Part shown: positions 42,901 through 50,921 of the stretch, one piece after another
How positions within the stretch are numbered: the first letter of the stretch is position 1
Layout: every line of letters begins with the position of its first letter
Assembly (NCBI RefSeq): GCF_900116515.1
Contig: NZ_FPBA01000003.1
Coordinates: forward strand, 248,001-312,000
Reading direction: 5' to 3'
Length of the DNA stretch: 64,000 nt
DNA from: Geodermatophilus amargosae
GTDB taxonomy: Bacteria > Actinomycetota > Actinomycetes > Mycobacteriales > Geodermatophilaceae
Notes under the pieces: generated by a model
The model's database searches: none
The model's input: the letters and a program-made list of their open reading frames with translations, nothing else
What the model was told of the DNA's origin: nothing
Translations under genes and position numbers: made by a program

Positions 42901-43425
42901 ATGACCGAGCCGGGCCCGAACGACAGCGGGGCGATCCACTCCGCGCAGAACGACAGCGAGTTCCCCGACGACGAGCGCGGCCTGACCGGCGTCCGCGAGG
43001 GCGGGGCACCGGGCTCGCAGGGCCAGACCGCCCGCGACGTGTTCCCCGAGGACGACGGCATCCCGGACACCTCGCAGGACGACTTCCCGACCATGCAGCG
43101 CTCCGAGGACCCGCAGTTCGCCCCCGAGCCGGGTGACCGGGAGACCCACGAGACCGTCGCGTTCGGGACGACGGCGCGCGAGCAGCAGGAGGGCGAGTCG
43201 CTGACGCAGCGCCTGGAGGAGGAGATCCCCGACGACGACCCCGGCGTGCGCCCCGCCGAGGACCCGTCGCGCGCGTTCGCCCAGCTCGACCAGGACCAGG
43301 ACACCGACCTGCTCAGCGACTCGGGCACCAACCGCACCGGCGACGACGTCGAGGCGTTCGCCGACGCCCCGGTCGCCGGTGAGGGGCCCGAGGAGAGCGC
43401 CATGCACGTCGTCGAGGGGACCTGA
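42901..43425 (+). CDS. DUF5709-like acidic protein
   Basis: 174 residues, strongly acidic and predicted disordered. The stretch GESLTQRLEEEIPDDDPG matches the pattern of the DUF5709 family as I know it. The start is a clear ATG after GAGAGAGG. No enzymatic motif is seen. About 60 bp upstream there is GCAT-N15-GGGTAG, a near match to the SigB promoter pattern (last base differs), so stress control is possible but weakly supported. Confidence 0.75.
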   Translation: MTEPGPNDSGAIHSAQNDSEFPDDERGLTGVREGGAPGSQGQTARDVFPEDDGIPDTSQDDFPTMQRSEDPQFAPEPGDRETHETVAFGTTAREQQEGESLTQRLEEEIPDDDPGVRPAEDPSRAFAQLDQDQDTDLLSDSGTNRTGDDVEAFADAPVAGEGPEESAMHVVEGT

Positions 43426-43499
43426 CCCGGTCCGGGCCGCTCCGCAGCTCCTGACCTCCCCCGCCCGGGTGGCCGCCCGCCGAGTACCGACCGGGCTGG

Positions 43500-43529
43500 T
43501 TGGCGTCCAGCGACCGGGTTGTCTACGTT
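43500..43529 (+). promoter_or_regulatory. Possible housekeeping-type promoter for the STAS gene
   Basis: TTGGCG (43500-43505), 18 bases, TACGTT (43524-43529), a reasonable -35/-10 pair. It lies 160 bp upstream of the GTG of the STAS antagonist gene, in a 267-bp gap that is somewhat richer in A/T here than its surroundings. No other function is seen in this gap. Confidence 0.35.
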
Positions 43530-43692
43530 GTAAATGCGGTTGAGCAGGCAGCCGCGCGCGCCGGGCGGCTGACCGCCTCCGGCGTGCTCCCAGCACAGCC
43601 GGCTCATCCGGGGGCCGAGACACCCCCGGCGCGCACGGCGGTAGATTGACCGGTGGCCGCACCACTCGTGGCCACTGAGAGGAGCTGCGTCC

Positions 43693-44091
43693 GTGACCGC
43701 ATCCGACCTGCCCGCCGGGGGGCAGCACGACGTGTCCACCGAGGGCACGGAGGCACCCTTCGACGACGTGATCACGCTCTCGACCTCCACCGGTGAGGAC
43801 GGCGTGGTCACGGTGACGGTCGTCGGCGAGGTCGACACCTTCACCGCCCCGGTGCTGCGCTCCTCGCTGGACACCCAGCTCGAGCAGCAGCCCCGCGAGC
43901 TGGTCATCGACCTGTCCGGCGTCCAGTTCCTCGGCTCCGCCGGCCTCGCCGTGCTGGTCGAGACCCAGAAGTCGGCGAAGTCCCGCGACGTCGAGCTGCG
44001 TCTGGTCGCCACCACCCGGGCGGTCACCCGCCCGCTGGAGGTCACCGGTCTGATCGACCTGTTCACCATCGTGGACAGCAGCGCGCGCTGA
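43693..44091 (+). CDS. Anti-sigma factor antagonist (STAS)
   Basis: 132 residues, a single STAS domain after a short acidic N-terminus. TVTVVGEVDTFTAPVLRSSL and ELVIDLSGVQFLGSAGLAVL are the hallmark strands; the serine in FLGSAGL is the site normally phosphorylated by the partner kinase. When unphosphorylated it binds the anti-sigma factor and frees the sigma factor. It fits with the anti-sigma/sigma pair 3.5 kb downstream and the phosphatase between them. A strong terminator follows. Confidence 0.92.
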   Translation: MTASDLPAGGQHDVSTEGTEAPFDDVITLSTSTGEDGVVTVTVVGEVDTFTAPVLRSSLDTQLEQQPRELVIDLSGVQFLGSAGLAVLVETQKSAKSRDVELRLVATTRAVTRPLEVTGLIDLFTIVDSSAR

Positions 44092-44106
44092 CCCCTGCAC
44101 CACCGA

Positions 44107-44136
44107 GACGAGGCCCCGCTCCGGCGGGGCCTCGTC
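44107..44136 (+). terminator. Strong terminator after the STAS gene
   Basis: GACGAGGCCCCGC (44107-44119) pairs perfectly with GCGGGGCCTCGTC (44124-44136) over a 4-base loop. It sits 15 bp past the STAS stop, and directly beyond it lies the 13-bp tandem repeat array. Confidence 0.85.
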
Positions 44137-44142
44137 GTCTCT

Positions 44143-44287
44143 CGGCGGCGTCTCTTCGGCGTCGTCTCTCGGCGGCGTCTCTTCGGCGTCGTCTCTCGGC
44201 GTCGTCTCTCGGCGTCGTCTCTCGGCGTCGTCTCTCGGCGTCGTCTCTCGGCGTCGTCTCTCGGCGTCGTCTCTCGGCGTCGTCTCC
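44143..44287. repeat. 13-bp tandem repeat array (about 11 units)
   Basis: CGGCGTCGTCTCT repeated about eleven times, the last eight perfectly or nearly so. The first few alternate with a GGCGGCG variant and one extra T. It lies in the non-coding space between the STAS terminator and the end of the topoisomerase IB gene. It has no spacers, so it is not a CRISPR array. Such micro-/minisatellites often vary in copy number. Confidence 0.92.
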
Positions 44288-44314
44288 CGGCCCCTCGGGA
44301 CCGGGTGAATCGCG

Positions 44315-45325
44315 CTAGACCGACAGTAGCCGGCAGACCGCCTGCTCGAGCACCTTCTGCGCCTCGCGGTCGTCCTCGGCGCCGGCCGCCTCGCCGAGCG
44401 CGTCGGCGACGGTCTCGCCGTGCTCGTAGCGGTCGACCACCCGCGGGTCCACGTAGCTGGCCTTGCAGACCGCCGGGGTGTTGCCGAGCTGCTCGGACAC
44501 CCGCACGTAGGCCGCCCGGATCGTCTTGTTCCGCGCCGTCCGGCTCCGCGGCGGCGGCTGCTCGGCGAGGGTGGCGGCCATCATCACGGTGGCGTTCCAG
44601 GTCCGGAAGTCCTTCGCGGTGATCTCCGCGCCGCTGACCTCCTTGAGGTAGGCGTTGATCTCGTCGCTGGTCACGTCGTGCCAGGTGCCGTCCTCGAGCC
44701 GGTAGGCCAGCAGCTCGTCGCCGGCGTCGTCGGGCCGCTCGAGCAGCTGCCGGACGACGGTCGCCGTCGGCCGGTCGGTGATCTCCACCTCCCGCTCGAT
44801 GCCGCCCTTGGCGGTGTACCGGAAGAACGTCCGCTCGCCGCGCACCGTGACGTGCTCCCGGCGCAGGGTGGCCAGGCCGTAGGTGCCGTTCTCCTCGGCG
44901 TACTCCTCGCTGCCGATCCGGAAGGTGCCCAGGTCCAGCAGCCGCAGAGCGCAGGCGAGCACCCGTTCGCGGTTGGGCCCACGGGTGCGCAGTGCCGCGG
45001 CCACCTGGTCGCGGACGTCGGGCAGCTCGGAGGCGATGGCGAGCACCCGCTCGTGCTTCTCCGCGTCGCGCCGGGCACGCCAGGCGTCGTGGTAGCGGTA
45101 CTGGCGGCGGCCGGCGGCGTCGAGCCCGGTGGCCTGGATGTGGCCGTTGGGCCACGGGCAGATCCAGACGTCCTTCCAGGCCGGCGGGATCGCGATCGAC
45201 CGGATCCGGTCCAGCCGCTCGGCGTCCTTGATCAGCTGCCCGGTCTCGTCGCGGTAGGAGAAGCCGCGACCGACCCGGCGCCGGGTCCAGCCGGGCCCGT
45301 GCACGTTGCTGCGCCGGAGTCTCAC
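44315..45325 (-). CDS. Topoisomerase IB (eukaryote/poxvirus-like)
   Basis: 336 residues from the GTG at 45323-45325. N-terminal Top1B domain (VGRGFSYRDETGQLIKDAER, IAIPPAWKDVWICPWPNGHI) and catalytic domain with LLDLGTFRIGSEEYAEENGT (catalytic Arg region), TAKDFRTWNATVMMA (KDFRTW, catalytic), and the active-site Tyr in CKASYVDPRVVDRYEHG. It nicks and religates one strand to relax supercoils. Bacterial members are found mostly in stress-resistant actinobacteria and deinococci. Confidence 0.92.
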   Translation of the reverse strand: MRLRRSNVHGPGWTRRRVGRGFSYRDETGQLIKDAERLDRIRSIAIPPAWKDVWICPWPNGHIQATGLDAAGRRQYRYHDAWRARRDAEKHERVLAIASELPDVRDQVAAALRTRGPNRERVLACALRLLDLGTFRIGSEEYAEENGTYGLATLRREHVTVRGERTFFRYTAKGGIEREVEITDRPTATVVRQLLERPDDAGDELLAYRLEDGTWHDVTSDEINAYLKEVSGAEITAKDFRTWNATVMMAATLAEQPPPRSRTARNKTIRAAYVRVSEQLGNTPAVCKASYVDPRVVDRYEHGETVADALGEAAGAEDDREAQKVLEQAVCRLLSV

Positions 45326-45425
45326 GCTCCGTGGATGTGCACCGGACGGGTCCGGTAAACGGAGGCGCCCCCGACCGGCGGGGAAAGTGCCCGGGCGGGT
45401 GCCCCGCTCCTCAGCACGCCGGGGC

Positions 45426-47279
45426 TCAGCGCAGCTCGACCAGCCGCTGCAGGCCGCTGACCTCGAGGATGTGCCGGGTGACGCCACCGGCGGGTGCGTG
45501 CACCACCAGCCGCCACCCCTCGGCCTCGGCGATCGCGGCGACGGCCAGCACGACCCGGACCGCCGCGCTGCTGAACAGCGTGACCTCGGTGAGGTCGAGC
45601 TCCACGCGGACGGTGCCGCCGTGGCTGGCCTCGAGCAGGCGGATGCGCAGCTGCTCGGCGCTGACCATGTCGACGTCCCCGCCGGCGCGCACCACCGGGC
45701 TGCCGCCCTCGCGGTCGACGACGACGGTCGCGCCGGAGCCGCCCACCGGGTGCGCGGGCTCCTCGTCGGGGGTCTGCCGCAGCCGCGTGCGCAGCGTGAC
45801 CGTGGTGCCGTGCTCGCCGCGCACGACCATCCCGTCGACGAGCTGGCGCATGATCAGCAGCCCGCGGCCGCGGTCGCCGGGGTCACGGTCCGGCGGGCGC
45901 CAGGTGCCCTCGTCGTGCACGGTGACGGTGAGGACGCCGTCGACGTCGACCGCGGCGGCCACCTGCATCGGCCCGGGCTCGGTGTCGCGGTAGGCGTGCT
46001 CCGCGGCGTTCGCGCACGCCTCCCCCACCGCGACCACCACGCCCACGCGGTCCTGCTCGCCCATCCCCAGCGCGGTGAGCCAGGCGCTGAGCCTGCGGCG
46101 GACCGCCGGCAGCGAGGACGGCACCGCGATCAGATCCAGCCGCAGCGGCTCCACCGACCGCGCGCGGCGGTGCGCGACGAGGACGGCGACGTCGTCGGGG
46201 CGGGCGCCGCCGGTGAGCATGCCGTCGGCGATCAGGGCGGCCAGTCCGGCCGCGGCCTCGCCGTCGAGCGCATCGAGGTCGACCAGGGCCGCGCGGGCGA
46301 CGGCGGTGAGCCGGCTCAGGCCGGCCGACGGCGGCGGGCCGGAGGCGGTGACCGCGCCGTCGGAGAACAGGACCAGGGTGGCGCCCGGCTCGAGCTGGGC
46401 GGTGGCCACCGGCGTCGCCGCGCCGCGCACCGTCCCGAGCGGCGGCCGCGCGGTGACCGGGAGGTAGGCCGTCCCCCCGTCGGCCTGCACCAGCAGCGGC
46501 GGCGGGTGCCCGGCCGCGGCGTACGTCAGGCCGCCGGTGGCCGCGTCGAGGACCGCGTAGAAGACGGAGGCGCCCTGGACGTCCTCCATCTGGACGGCGA
46601 AGTCGTCCAGGGCGGCCATCACCGCGGCGGGCGCGGGGTCGCGCAGCGCGCTCGAGCGCATCGCCCCGCGCAGCCGGCTCATGGCCCCGGCGGCCGGCAC
46701 GCCGTGGCCGACGGCGTCGGCGATCACCAGCGCGAGCCGGCCGTGCCCGAGCGGGACGGCGTCGTACCAGTCACCGCCGGCGGCGTCGCCGGAGGTGGCC
46801 GGGTGGTAGCTGCCCGAGAGCCGCACGTCGGGCAGCAGCGGCAGGGACGGCGGCAGCAGCGAGTGCTGCGCCTCCGCCACGAGGTCCCCGGCGCCGCCGG
46901 GCCCCCTCGCGGCGTAGTCGTCCTCGCCGCTCTCGAGGACCAGGACGGCGCCCGGGGCGCTGCCGGCGGCCAGCGGCCGCACGGCGACGGTGACCGGCGG
47001 GCCGTCCGCGGTCACGACACCGGAGAGGACCTCCGGCCGGCCGGTGCGCAGCACCTCCGCGACGACGTCGGCGACCGACCGGCCGCCGACGACGGGCAGG
47101 TCGTCCGGGGTGGCACCGAGCGCGCGGGCGCGGGCGTTGGCCCAGAGGGTGCGCGGGGCCGGACCGGCGACGAACCACAGGGCGGACGGAGCGTCCTCGA
47201 GGGCGGCGACCAGCGCAGCCGGGCCCTCGTCCTCGGCGGGACGGGGCCCCGGCGGCAGGCTGCCCTGGCTGGCGTTCAT
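45426..47279 (-). CDS. PP2C phosphatase-HATPase-STAS fusion (partner-switching regulator)
   Basis: 617 residues with four recognisable parts. 1: PAS-like sensor, about 20-120. 2: SpoIIE/PP2C phosphatase, about 130-350, with GDAAGGDWYDAVPL, VIADAVGHGVPAAGAM and DDVAVLVAHR metal sites. 3: HATPase (RsbW-like anti-sigma kinase), about 375-500, with AVGEACANAAEHAYRD (N-box) and GRGLLIMRQLVD (G-box). 4: STAS, about 515-617, with VELDLTEVTLFSSAAVRVVL. Usually these are separate proteins. Here phosphatase, kinase-like and antagonist-like domains are in one chain, controlling SigB-type factors in response to the N-terminal sensor. It is divergent from the anti-sigma/sigma operon. Confidence 0.9.
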   Translation of the reverse strand: MNASQGSLPPGPRPAEDEGPAALVAALEDAPSALWFVAGPAPRTLWANARARALGATPDDLPVVGGRSVADVVAEVLRTGRPEVLSGVVTADGPPVTVAVRPLAAGSAPGAVLVLESGEDDYAARGPGGAGDLVAEAQHSLLPPSLPLLPDVRLSGSYHPATSGDAAGGDWYDAVPLGHGRLALVIADAVGHGVPAAGAMSRLRGAMRSSALRDPAPAAVMAALDDFAVQMEDVQGASVFYAVLDAATGGLTYAAAGHPPPLLVQADGGTAYLPVTARPPLGTVRGAATPVATAQLEPGATLVLFSDGAVTASGPPPSAGLSRLTAVARAALVDLDALDGEAAAGLAALIADGMLTGGARPDDVAVLVAHRRARSVEPLRLDLIAVPSSLPAVRRRLSAWLTALGMGEQDRVGVVVAVGEACANAAEHAYRDTEPGPMQVAAAVDVDGVLTVTVHDEGTWRPPDRDPGDRGRGLLIMRQLVDGMVVRGEHGTTVTLRTRLRQTPDEEPAHPVGGSGATVVVDREGGSPVVRAGGDVDMVSAEQLRIRLLEASHGGTVRVELDLTEVTLFSSAAVRVVLAVAAIAEAEGWRLVVHAPAGGVTRHILEVSGLQRLVELR

Positions 47280-47343
47280 GCGGGACCAACAGACCACAGG
47301 GCCCGGACCCCGGCAACCGCGGGGAACGCCACGGTGACCTGGT

Positions 47344-47370
47344 GTTTGACGAGTCCGGCCGGTCGGGTAC
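47344..47370 (+). promoter_or_regulatory. SigB/SigF-type promoter of the anti-sigma/sigma operon
   Basis: GTTT (47344-47347), 17 bases, GGGTAC (47365-47370). This fits the SigF/SigB promoter pattern of actinobacteria (GGTTT-like -35, GGGTAY -10). It lies 160 bp upstream of the anti-sigma gene, suggesting that the sigma factor drives its own operon. Confidence 0.6.
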
Positions 47371-47529
47371 CGGAGGGGGCTGGTGCACGGCTCGCCCCCC
47401 TCGCCCGTCCCGTCGCCCGCCCCCGCGCGCGGCGCGGGCCGGACGACGGGCAGGATGGGTCGTCGGGCGCTGCGGTCCGGTCCCCGAAGGGATCGCGCCG
47501 CGGCCGGACGGATGAGGAGCGGACGACGG

Positions 47530-48027
47530 ATGGCGGACACGAGGGGTGCCCTCGCCCAGGACGGGCGGCGCGCCGAACGACTGGAACTGCGCGTGCCCAC
47601 CACGCCGACCCAGCTCCCCGCGGTGCGGGCCATGGCCGGTGACCTGGCCATCCGCATGGACTACGACCTCGACTCGGTCGAGGACCTGCGCCTGGCCGTG
47701 GACGAGGCCTGCGCGACGCTCGCCGCGATCGCCCTCGGCGACGCGCCGCTGACCGTCGTCTTCGAGACCACCCGGACGGGGCTGCACATCGACGCGTGGG
47801 TGCCCACCGCCGACGGCACCGAGGTCCCCCGCGACGGCTTCGGCTGGGCGGTGCTGGCGACCCTCGCCGACAACGTCGACGGCCGGCCCGCCACCCAGCG
47901 CGACGTCCCCGCCGGCGACGGCGGTGACAGCGCGGTCGCCGTCATCTCCATGGACAAGTACCTGCCCGGCCAGCGGCCGGAGCAGCTCGTCGGTTCGGCG
48001 GGCAGCGATCTCTCGGTGGCCAAGTGA
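47530..48027 (+). CDS. Anti-sigma factor, RsbW-like
   Basis: 165 residues from an ATG preceded by GAGGAG. A HATPase-type serine-kinase fold: RVPTTPTQLPAVRAMAGDLA and DSVEDLRLAVDEACATLAAI (N-box with D-E-A-C). The end is short and the canonical G2 box is not obvious, so kinase activity is uncertain. It should bind the sigma factor encoded next and keep it inactive. Its stop overlaps the sigma gene's GTG by 4 bp, ensuring equal production. Confidence 0.9.
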   Translation: MADTRGALAQDGRRAERLELRVPTTPTQLPAVRAMAGDLAIRMDYDLDSVEDLRLAVDEACATLAAIALGDAPLTVVFETTRTGLHIDAWVPTADGTEVPRDGFGWAVLATLADNVDGRPATQRDVPAGDGGDSAVAVISMDKYLPGQRPEQLVGSAGSDLSVAK

Positions 48028-49022
48028 CGCCGGCGGCAGCCGGCTCCCGGGCCGTCGAGGAGGACGCCCTGCACGACGAACCCTCGCCCACCACCCCGGA
48101 CCCGGCCGAGGCGAGCGCCGACGACGCGGTGGACGCCGACGTCGAGGAGGCCGAGGACACCCCCGCCGAGGACACCGAGTCGGAGGACGCGGAGCCCGAG
48201 GTCGCGGAGTCCGAGGTCGGGGAGACCCCGGCCCCCGCGGCCGACAGCCCGCCGATCTCGGACAACCGGCGCCGCGCCGAGCGGACGGCTCCGCTGTTCG
48301 CCGAGCTCGCGACGCTGGAGAAGGACGACCCGCGGCGCGAGCGGCTGCGCGAGATCCTCGTCGAGGAGCACCTGCCCCTCGTCCGGCACTTCGCCCGCCG
48401 GTTCAGCAACCGCGGTGAGCCCTTCGACGACCTGCTGCAGGTCGGCACGCTCGGGCTGATCGCCGCGATCGACCGGTTCGACCCCAACCGCGGCGTCGAG
48501 TTCCTCTCCTTCGCCGTCCCCACGATCACCGGGGAGATCAAGCGGCACTTCCGCGACCAGGGCTGGTCGGTGCGGGTGCCGCGGCGGCTGCAGGAGCTGC
48601 ACCTGTCGCTGAACTCTGCCGTCGGCGAGCTGGCGCAGAAGAACGGCCGCGCGCCGACGCCGTCGGAGCTGGCCGAGCACCTGGGCATCCCGCGCGAGGA
48701 GGTCCTCGAGGGCCTGGCGGTGGCCAACGCCTACCGCAGCAGCTCGCTGGACGAGCGGCTCTCCGGCGAGGACGACTCCCCCACGCTGGCGGCCACCCTC
48801 GGCGAGGAGGACGCCGCGCTGGAGGGCGTGGAGTACCGCGAGTCGCTGCAGCCGCTGCTGGCCACGATCCCGGCCCGCGAGCGCCGCATCCTCATCCTGC
48901 GGTTCTTCGGGAACATGACCCAGTCGCAGATCGCCGCCGACATCGGCATCTCCCAGATGCACGTGTCCCGGCTCCTCAGCCAGACGCTGGCCAAGCTCCG
49001 CGAGGGCCTGCTCAAGGACTGA
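48024..49022 (+). CDS. sigF: SigB/SigF-family RNA polymerase sigma factor
   Basis: 332 residues. An acidic N-terminal extension of about 75 residues is unusual. Then region 2 (EHLPLVRHFARRFSNRGEPF, LLQVGTLGLIAAIDRFDPNR, FAVPTITGEIKRHFRDQGWS), region 3 (VPRRLQELHLSLNSAVGELA), and region 4 (RRILILRFFGNMTQSQIAAD and GISQMHVSRLLSQ). This is the SigB/SigF/WhiG group, typically controlling general stress, stationary phase or sporulation. The GTG start overlaps the anti-sigma stop. Confidence 0.93.
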   Translation: MTPAAAGSRAVEEDALHDEPSPTTPDPAEASADDAVDADVEEAEDTPAEDTESEDAEPEVAESEVGETPAPAADSPPISDNRRRAERTAPLFAELATLEKDDPRRERLREILVEEHLPLVRHFARRFSNRGEPFDDLLQVGTLGLIAAIDRFDPNRGVEFLSFAVPTITGEIKRHFRDQGWSVRVPRRLQELHLSLNSAVGELAQKNGRAPTPSELAEHLGIPREEVLEGLAVANAYRSSSLDERLSGEDDSPTLAATLGEEDAALEGVEYRESLQPLLATIPARERRILILRFFGNMTQSQIAADIGISQMHVSRLLSQTLAKLREGLLKD

Positions 49023-49139
49023 GCATCCCGTCGGACTGCCGGCGGGCACCGCGGGCGGGTCTGACGCGGTCCGGTGTGGTCCGCGGCGCGGGGGCCGGAG
49101 GCCTCCCGACGCGGGGCACGCAGCGGCTCAGCGCGGACC

Positions 49140-49185
49140 GGGGACGGCACCTGGCCGCGGTGCGGTCCGGTAGGACCGCGACGTC
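49140..49185. repeat. REP-like element, copy 2
   Basis: About 46 bp almost identical to 34363-34408: GGGGACGGCACCTGGCC, then GCGGTGCGGTCC, then the hairpin loop GGTA instead of GGA, then GGACCGCGACGTC. Again between convergent genes (sigma factor stop 49022; SPFH stop 49184), and touching the SPFH stop. Single-base loop differences leave the stem intact. Confidence 0.8.
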
Positions 49186-50344
49186 ATGGCGTGAGCCCGT
49201 TCTGCTGCTGCAGCTCGGCGGCCACCTGGGACAGGGGCGGGGCGATCGGCAGCGGCGGCTCGTCGTCGGTGATGCTGCGCAGCTCGATCTTCGCCTCGGG
49301 CTGCGCGGCCGCCGGCGGCAGCTGCGACTCGAACCAGTCGCTGGTGTCGATCGGCCGCGCCGGCGCAGCGCCGTCGGCCGGCGTCGGGACGTCGAGGAAG
49401 GACCGCTCGCCGTCGGCGCCGCCGAGCCGGCCGAGCCCCTCGAGGGCCTTGCTGAACTCGCTCGGGACGATCCACATCTTGTTGGCGTCGCCCTGCGCGA
49501 TCTTCGGCAGCGTCTGCAGGTACTGGTAGGCCAGCAGCCCCTGGTCGGGCCGACCGTCGTGGATGGCCTGGAAGACCGTCTCGATCGACTTGGCCTGCCC
49601 CTGCGCCTGGAGGAACAGCGCCGCCCGCTCACCCTCGGCGCGCAGGATGCGGCTCTGCCGCTCGGCCTCCGCCTCGAGGATGGCCGCCTGCTTACGGCCC
49701 TCCGCCGACAGGATCGCCGAGGCCTTCTCGCCCTCCGCCGAGGTGATCGCGGCCTGCCGCTGGCCCTCGGCGGTGAGGATGGTGGCGCGCTTGTCGCGGT
49801 CGGCGCGCAGCTGCTTCTCCATCGAGTCGCGGATCGACGGCGGCGGCTCGATCGCCTTGATCTCCACCCGCGCCACGCGCAGGCCCCACGGCCCGGTGGT
49901 GCCGTCGAGCACCTCGCGCAGTTGGCTGTTGATGCCGTCGCGGCCGGTCAGCGACTGCTCGAGGTTGAGCCCGCCGACGACGTTGCGCAGCGTCGTCGTG
50001 GTCAGCTGCTCCATGCCGGTGATGTAGTTGGCGATGCCGTACACCGCCAGCCGCGGGTCGGTGACCTGGAAGTAGACCACGGTGTCGATGCCGACCTGCA
50101 GGTTGTCGGCGGTGATCACCGGCTGCGGCGGGAACGAGATGACCTGCTCGCGGAGGTCGACCGTCGCCCGCACCCGGTCGACGAAAGGCACCAGCAGCGA
50201 CAGGCCCGGGGAGAGTGTGCGGCTGTAACGACCGAGCCGCTCCACCACCTTGGCCTGGGCCTGCGGCACGATCGTCACGCTCCTCGCGACGACGACCACC
50301 ACCAGCAGGGCGACGACGATCAGCGCGATCAGGGCAGGTGTCAC
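49184..50344 (-). CDS. SPFH/Band-7 membrane protein
   Basis: 386 residues. One N-terminal membrane helix (TPALIALIVVALLVVVVVAR), then the SPFH domain from VTIVPQAQAKVVERLGRYSR, with ITADNLQVGIDTVVYFQVTD and NVVGGLNLEQSLTGRDGINS. A long Ala/Glu coiled coil follows (EGQRQAAITSAEGEKASAIL). Stomatin/QmcA-like proteins form membrane microdomain scaffolds. The GTG start at 50342-50344 follows GAGGAG. The NfeD gene 80 bp upstream on the same strand is the usual partner. Confidence 0.9.
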   Translation of the reverse strand: MTPALIALIVVALLVVVVVARSVTIVPQAQAKVVERLGRYSRTLSPGLSLLVPFVDRVRATVDLREQVISFPPQPVITADNLQVGIDTVVYFQVTDPRLAVYGIANYITGMEQLTTTTLRNVVGGLNLEQSLTGRDGINSQLREVLDGTTGPWGLRVARVEIKAIEPPPSIRDSMEKQLRADRDKRATILTAEGQRQAAITSAEGEKASAILSAEGRKQAAILEAEAERQSRILRAEGERAALFLQAQGQAKSIETVFQAIHDGRPDQGLLAYQYLQTLPKIAQGDANKMWIVPSEFSKALEGLGRLGGADGERSFLDVPTPADGAAPARPIDTSDWFESQLPPAAAQPEAKIELRSITDDEPPLPIAPPLSQVAAELQQQNGLTP

Positions 50345-50424
50345 GGTGGTGCTCCTCGGCTCGGGTCCCGCTGTGATCTTCCACCCGGACGGCACCCCGG
50401 GCCACGCCCCGAGACGCGGGGAGA

Positions 50425-50865
50425 TCAGAGCTCGAGCGCCTCGCCGACGACGGCCGTGGCGCCGTCGACCTGGAGGATGCGCACGGTGCTGCCGACGGCG
50501 AAGCTGTCGTCGCCGTACTCGGTGCGCGCGCTCCACTCGTCGGCGCCGACCCGGATGCGGCCATTGGAACGACCGACCTCGCGGGTCACGGTGGCGGTGC
50601 GGCCGATCAGCGCCTGGACGCCGTCGAGGTGCCGCGGCGTCCGGTTCTCCAGGTGCGCCTTCGCCGCCGGCCGGACGCTGGCCACGAGGAACACCGAGAC
50701 GGCGATGAAGGCCACGATCTGGAAGGCGAACGAGCCCCCGGCGAGCGCCACCACCGCCCCGCCCAGCGCACCACCGGCGAACATCAGCAGGACGAGGTCG
50801 AGGCTGGCGATCTCACCGGCGACGAAGAGGCCGGAGGCGACGAGCCAGAACACCCACGCAGCCAT
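50425..50865 (-). CDS. NfeD-family membrane protein
   Basis: 146 residues from the ATG at 50863-50865. Three membrane helices (WVFWLVASGLFVAGEIASLD, VLLMFAGGALGGAVVALAGG, FQIVAFIAVSVFLVASVRPA), followed by an OB-fold domain with LIGRTATVTREVGRSNGRIR. NfeD proteins work with SPFH proteins; some NfeDs act as proteases, but this short form lacks the protease domain. It pairs with the SPFH gene directly downstream. Confidence 0.9.
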   Translation of the reverse strand: MAAWVFWLVASGLFVAGEIASLDLVLLMFAGGALGGAVVALAGGSFAFQIVAFIAVSVFLVASVRPAAKAHLENRTPRHLDGVQALIGRTATVTREVGRSNGRIRVGADEWSARTEYGDDSFAVGSTVRILQVDGATAVVGEALEL

Positions 50866-50921
50866 GCCCCGCAGTCTCCCAGACACCGGCGCCGCCGCGG
50901 GGGCCGACGTAGCCTCGCTGG

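Noticed and set aside
44143-44287. Tandem repeat as a CRISPR array or coding repeat
   Set aside because: 13-bp units without spacers; the minus-strand translation is a low-complexity ETTP/RRRR run without start, ribosome-binding site or relatives.
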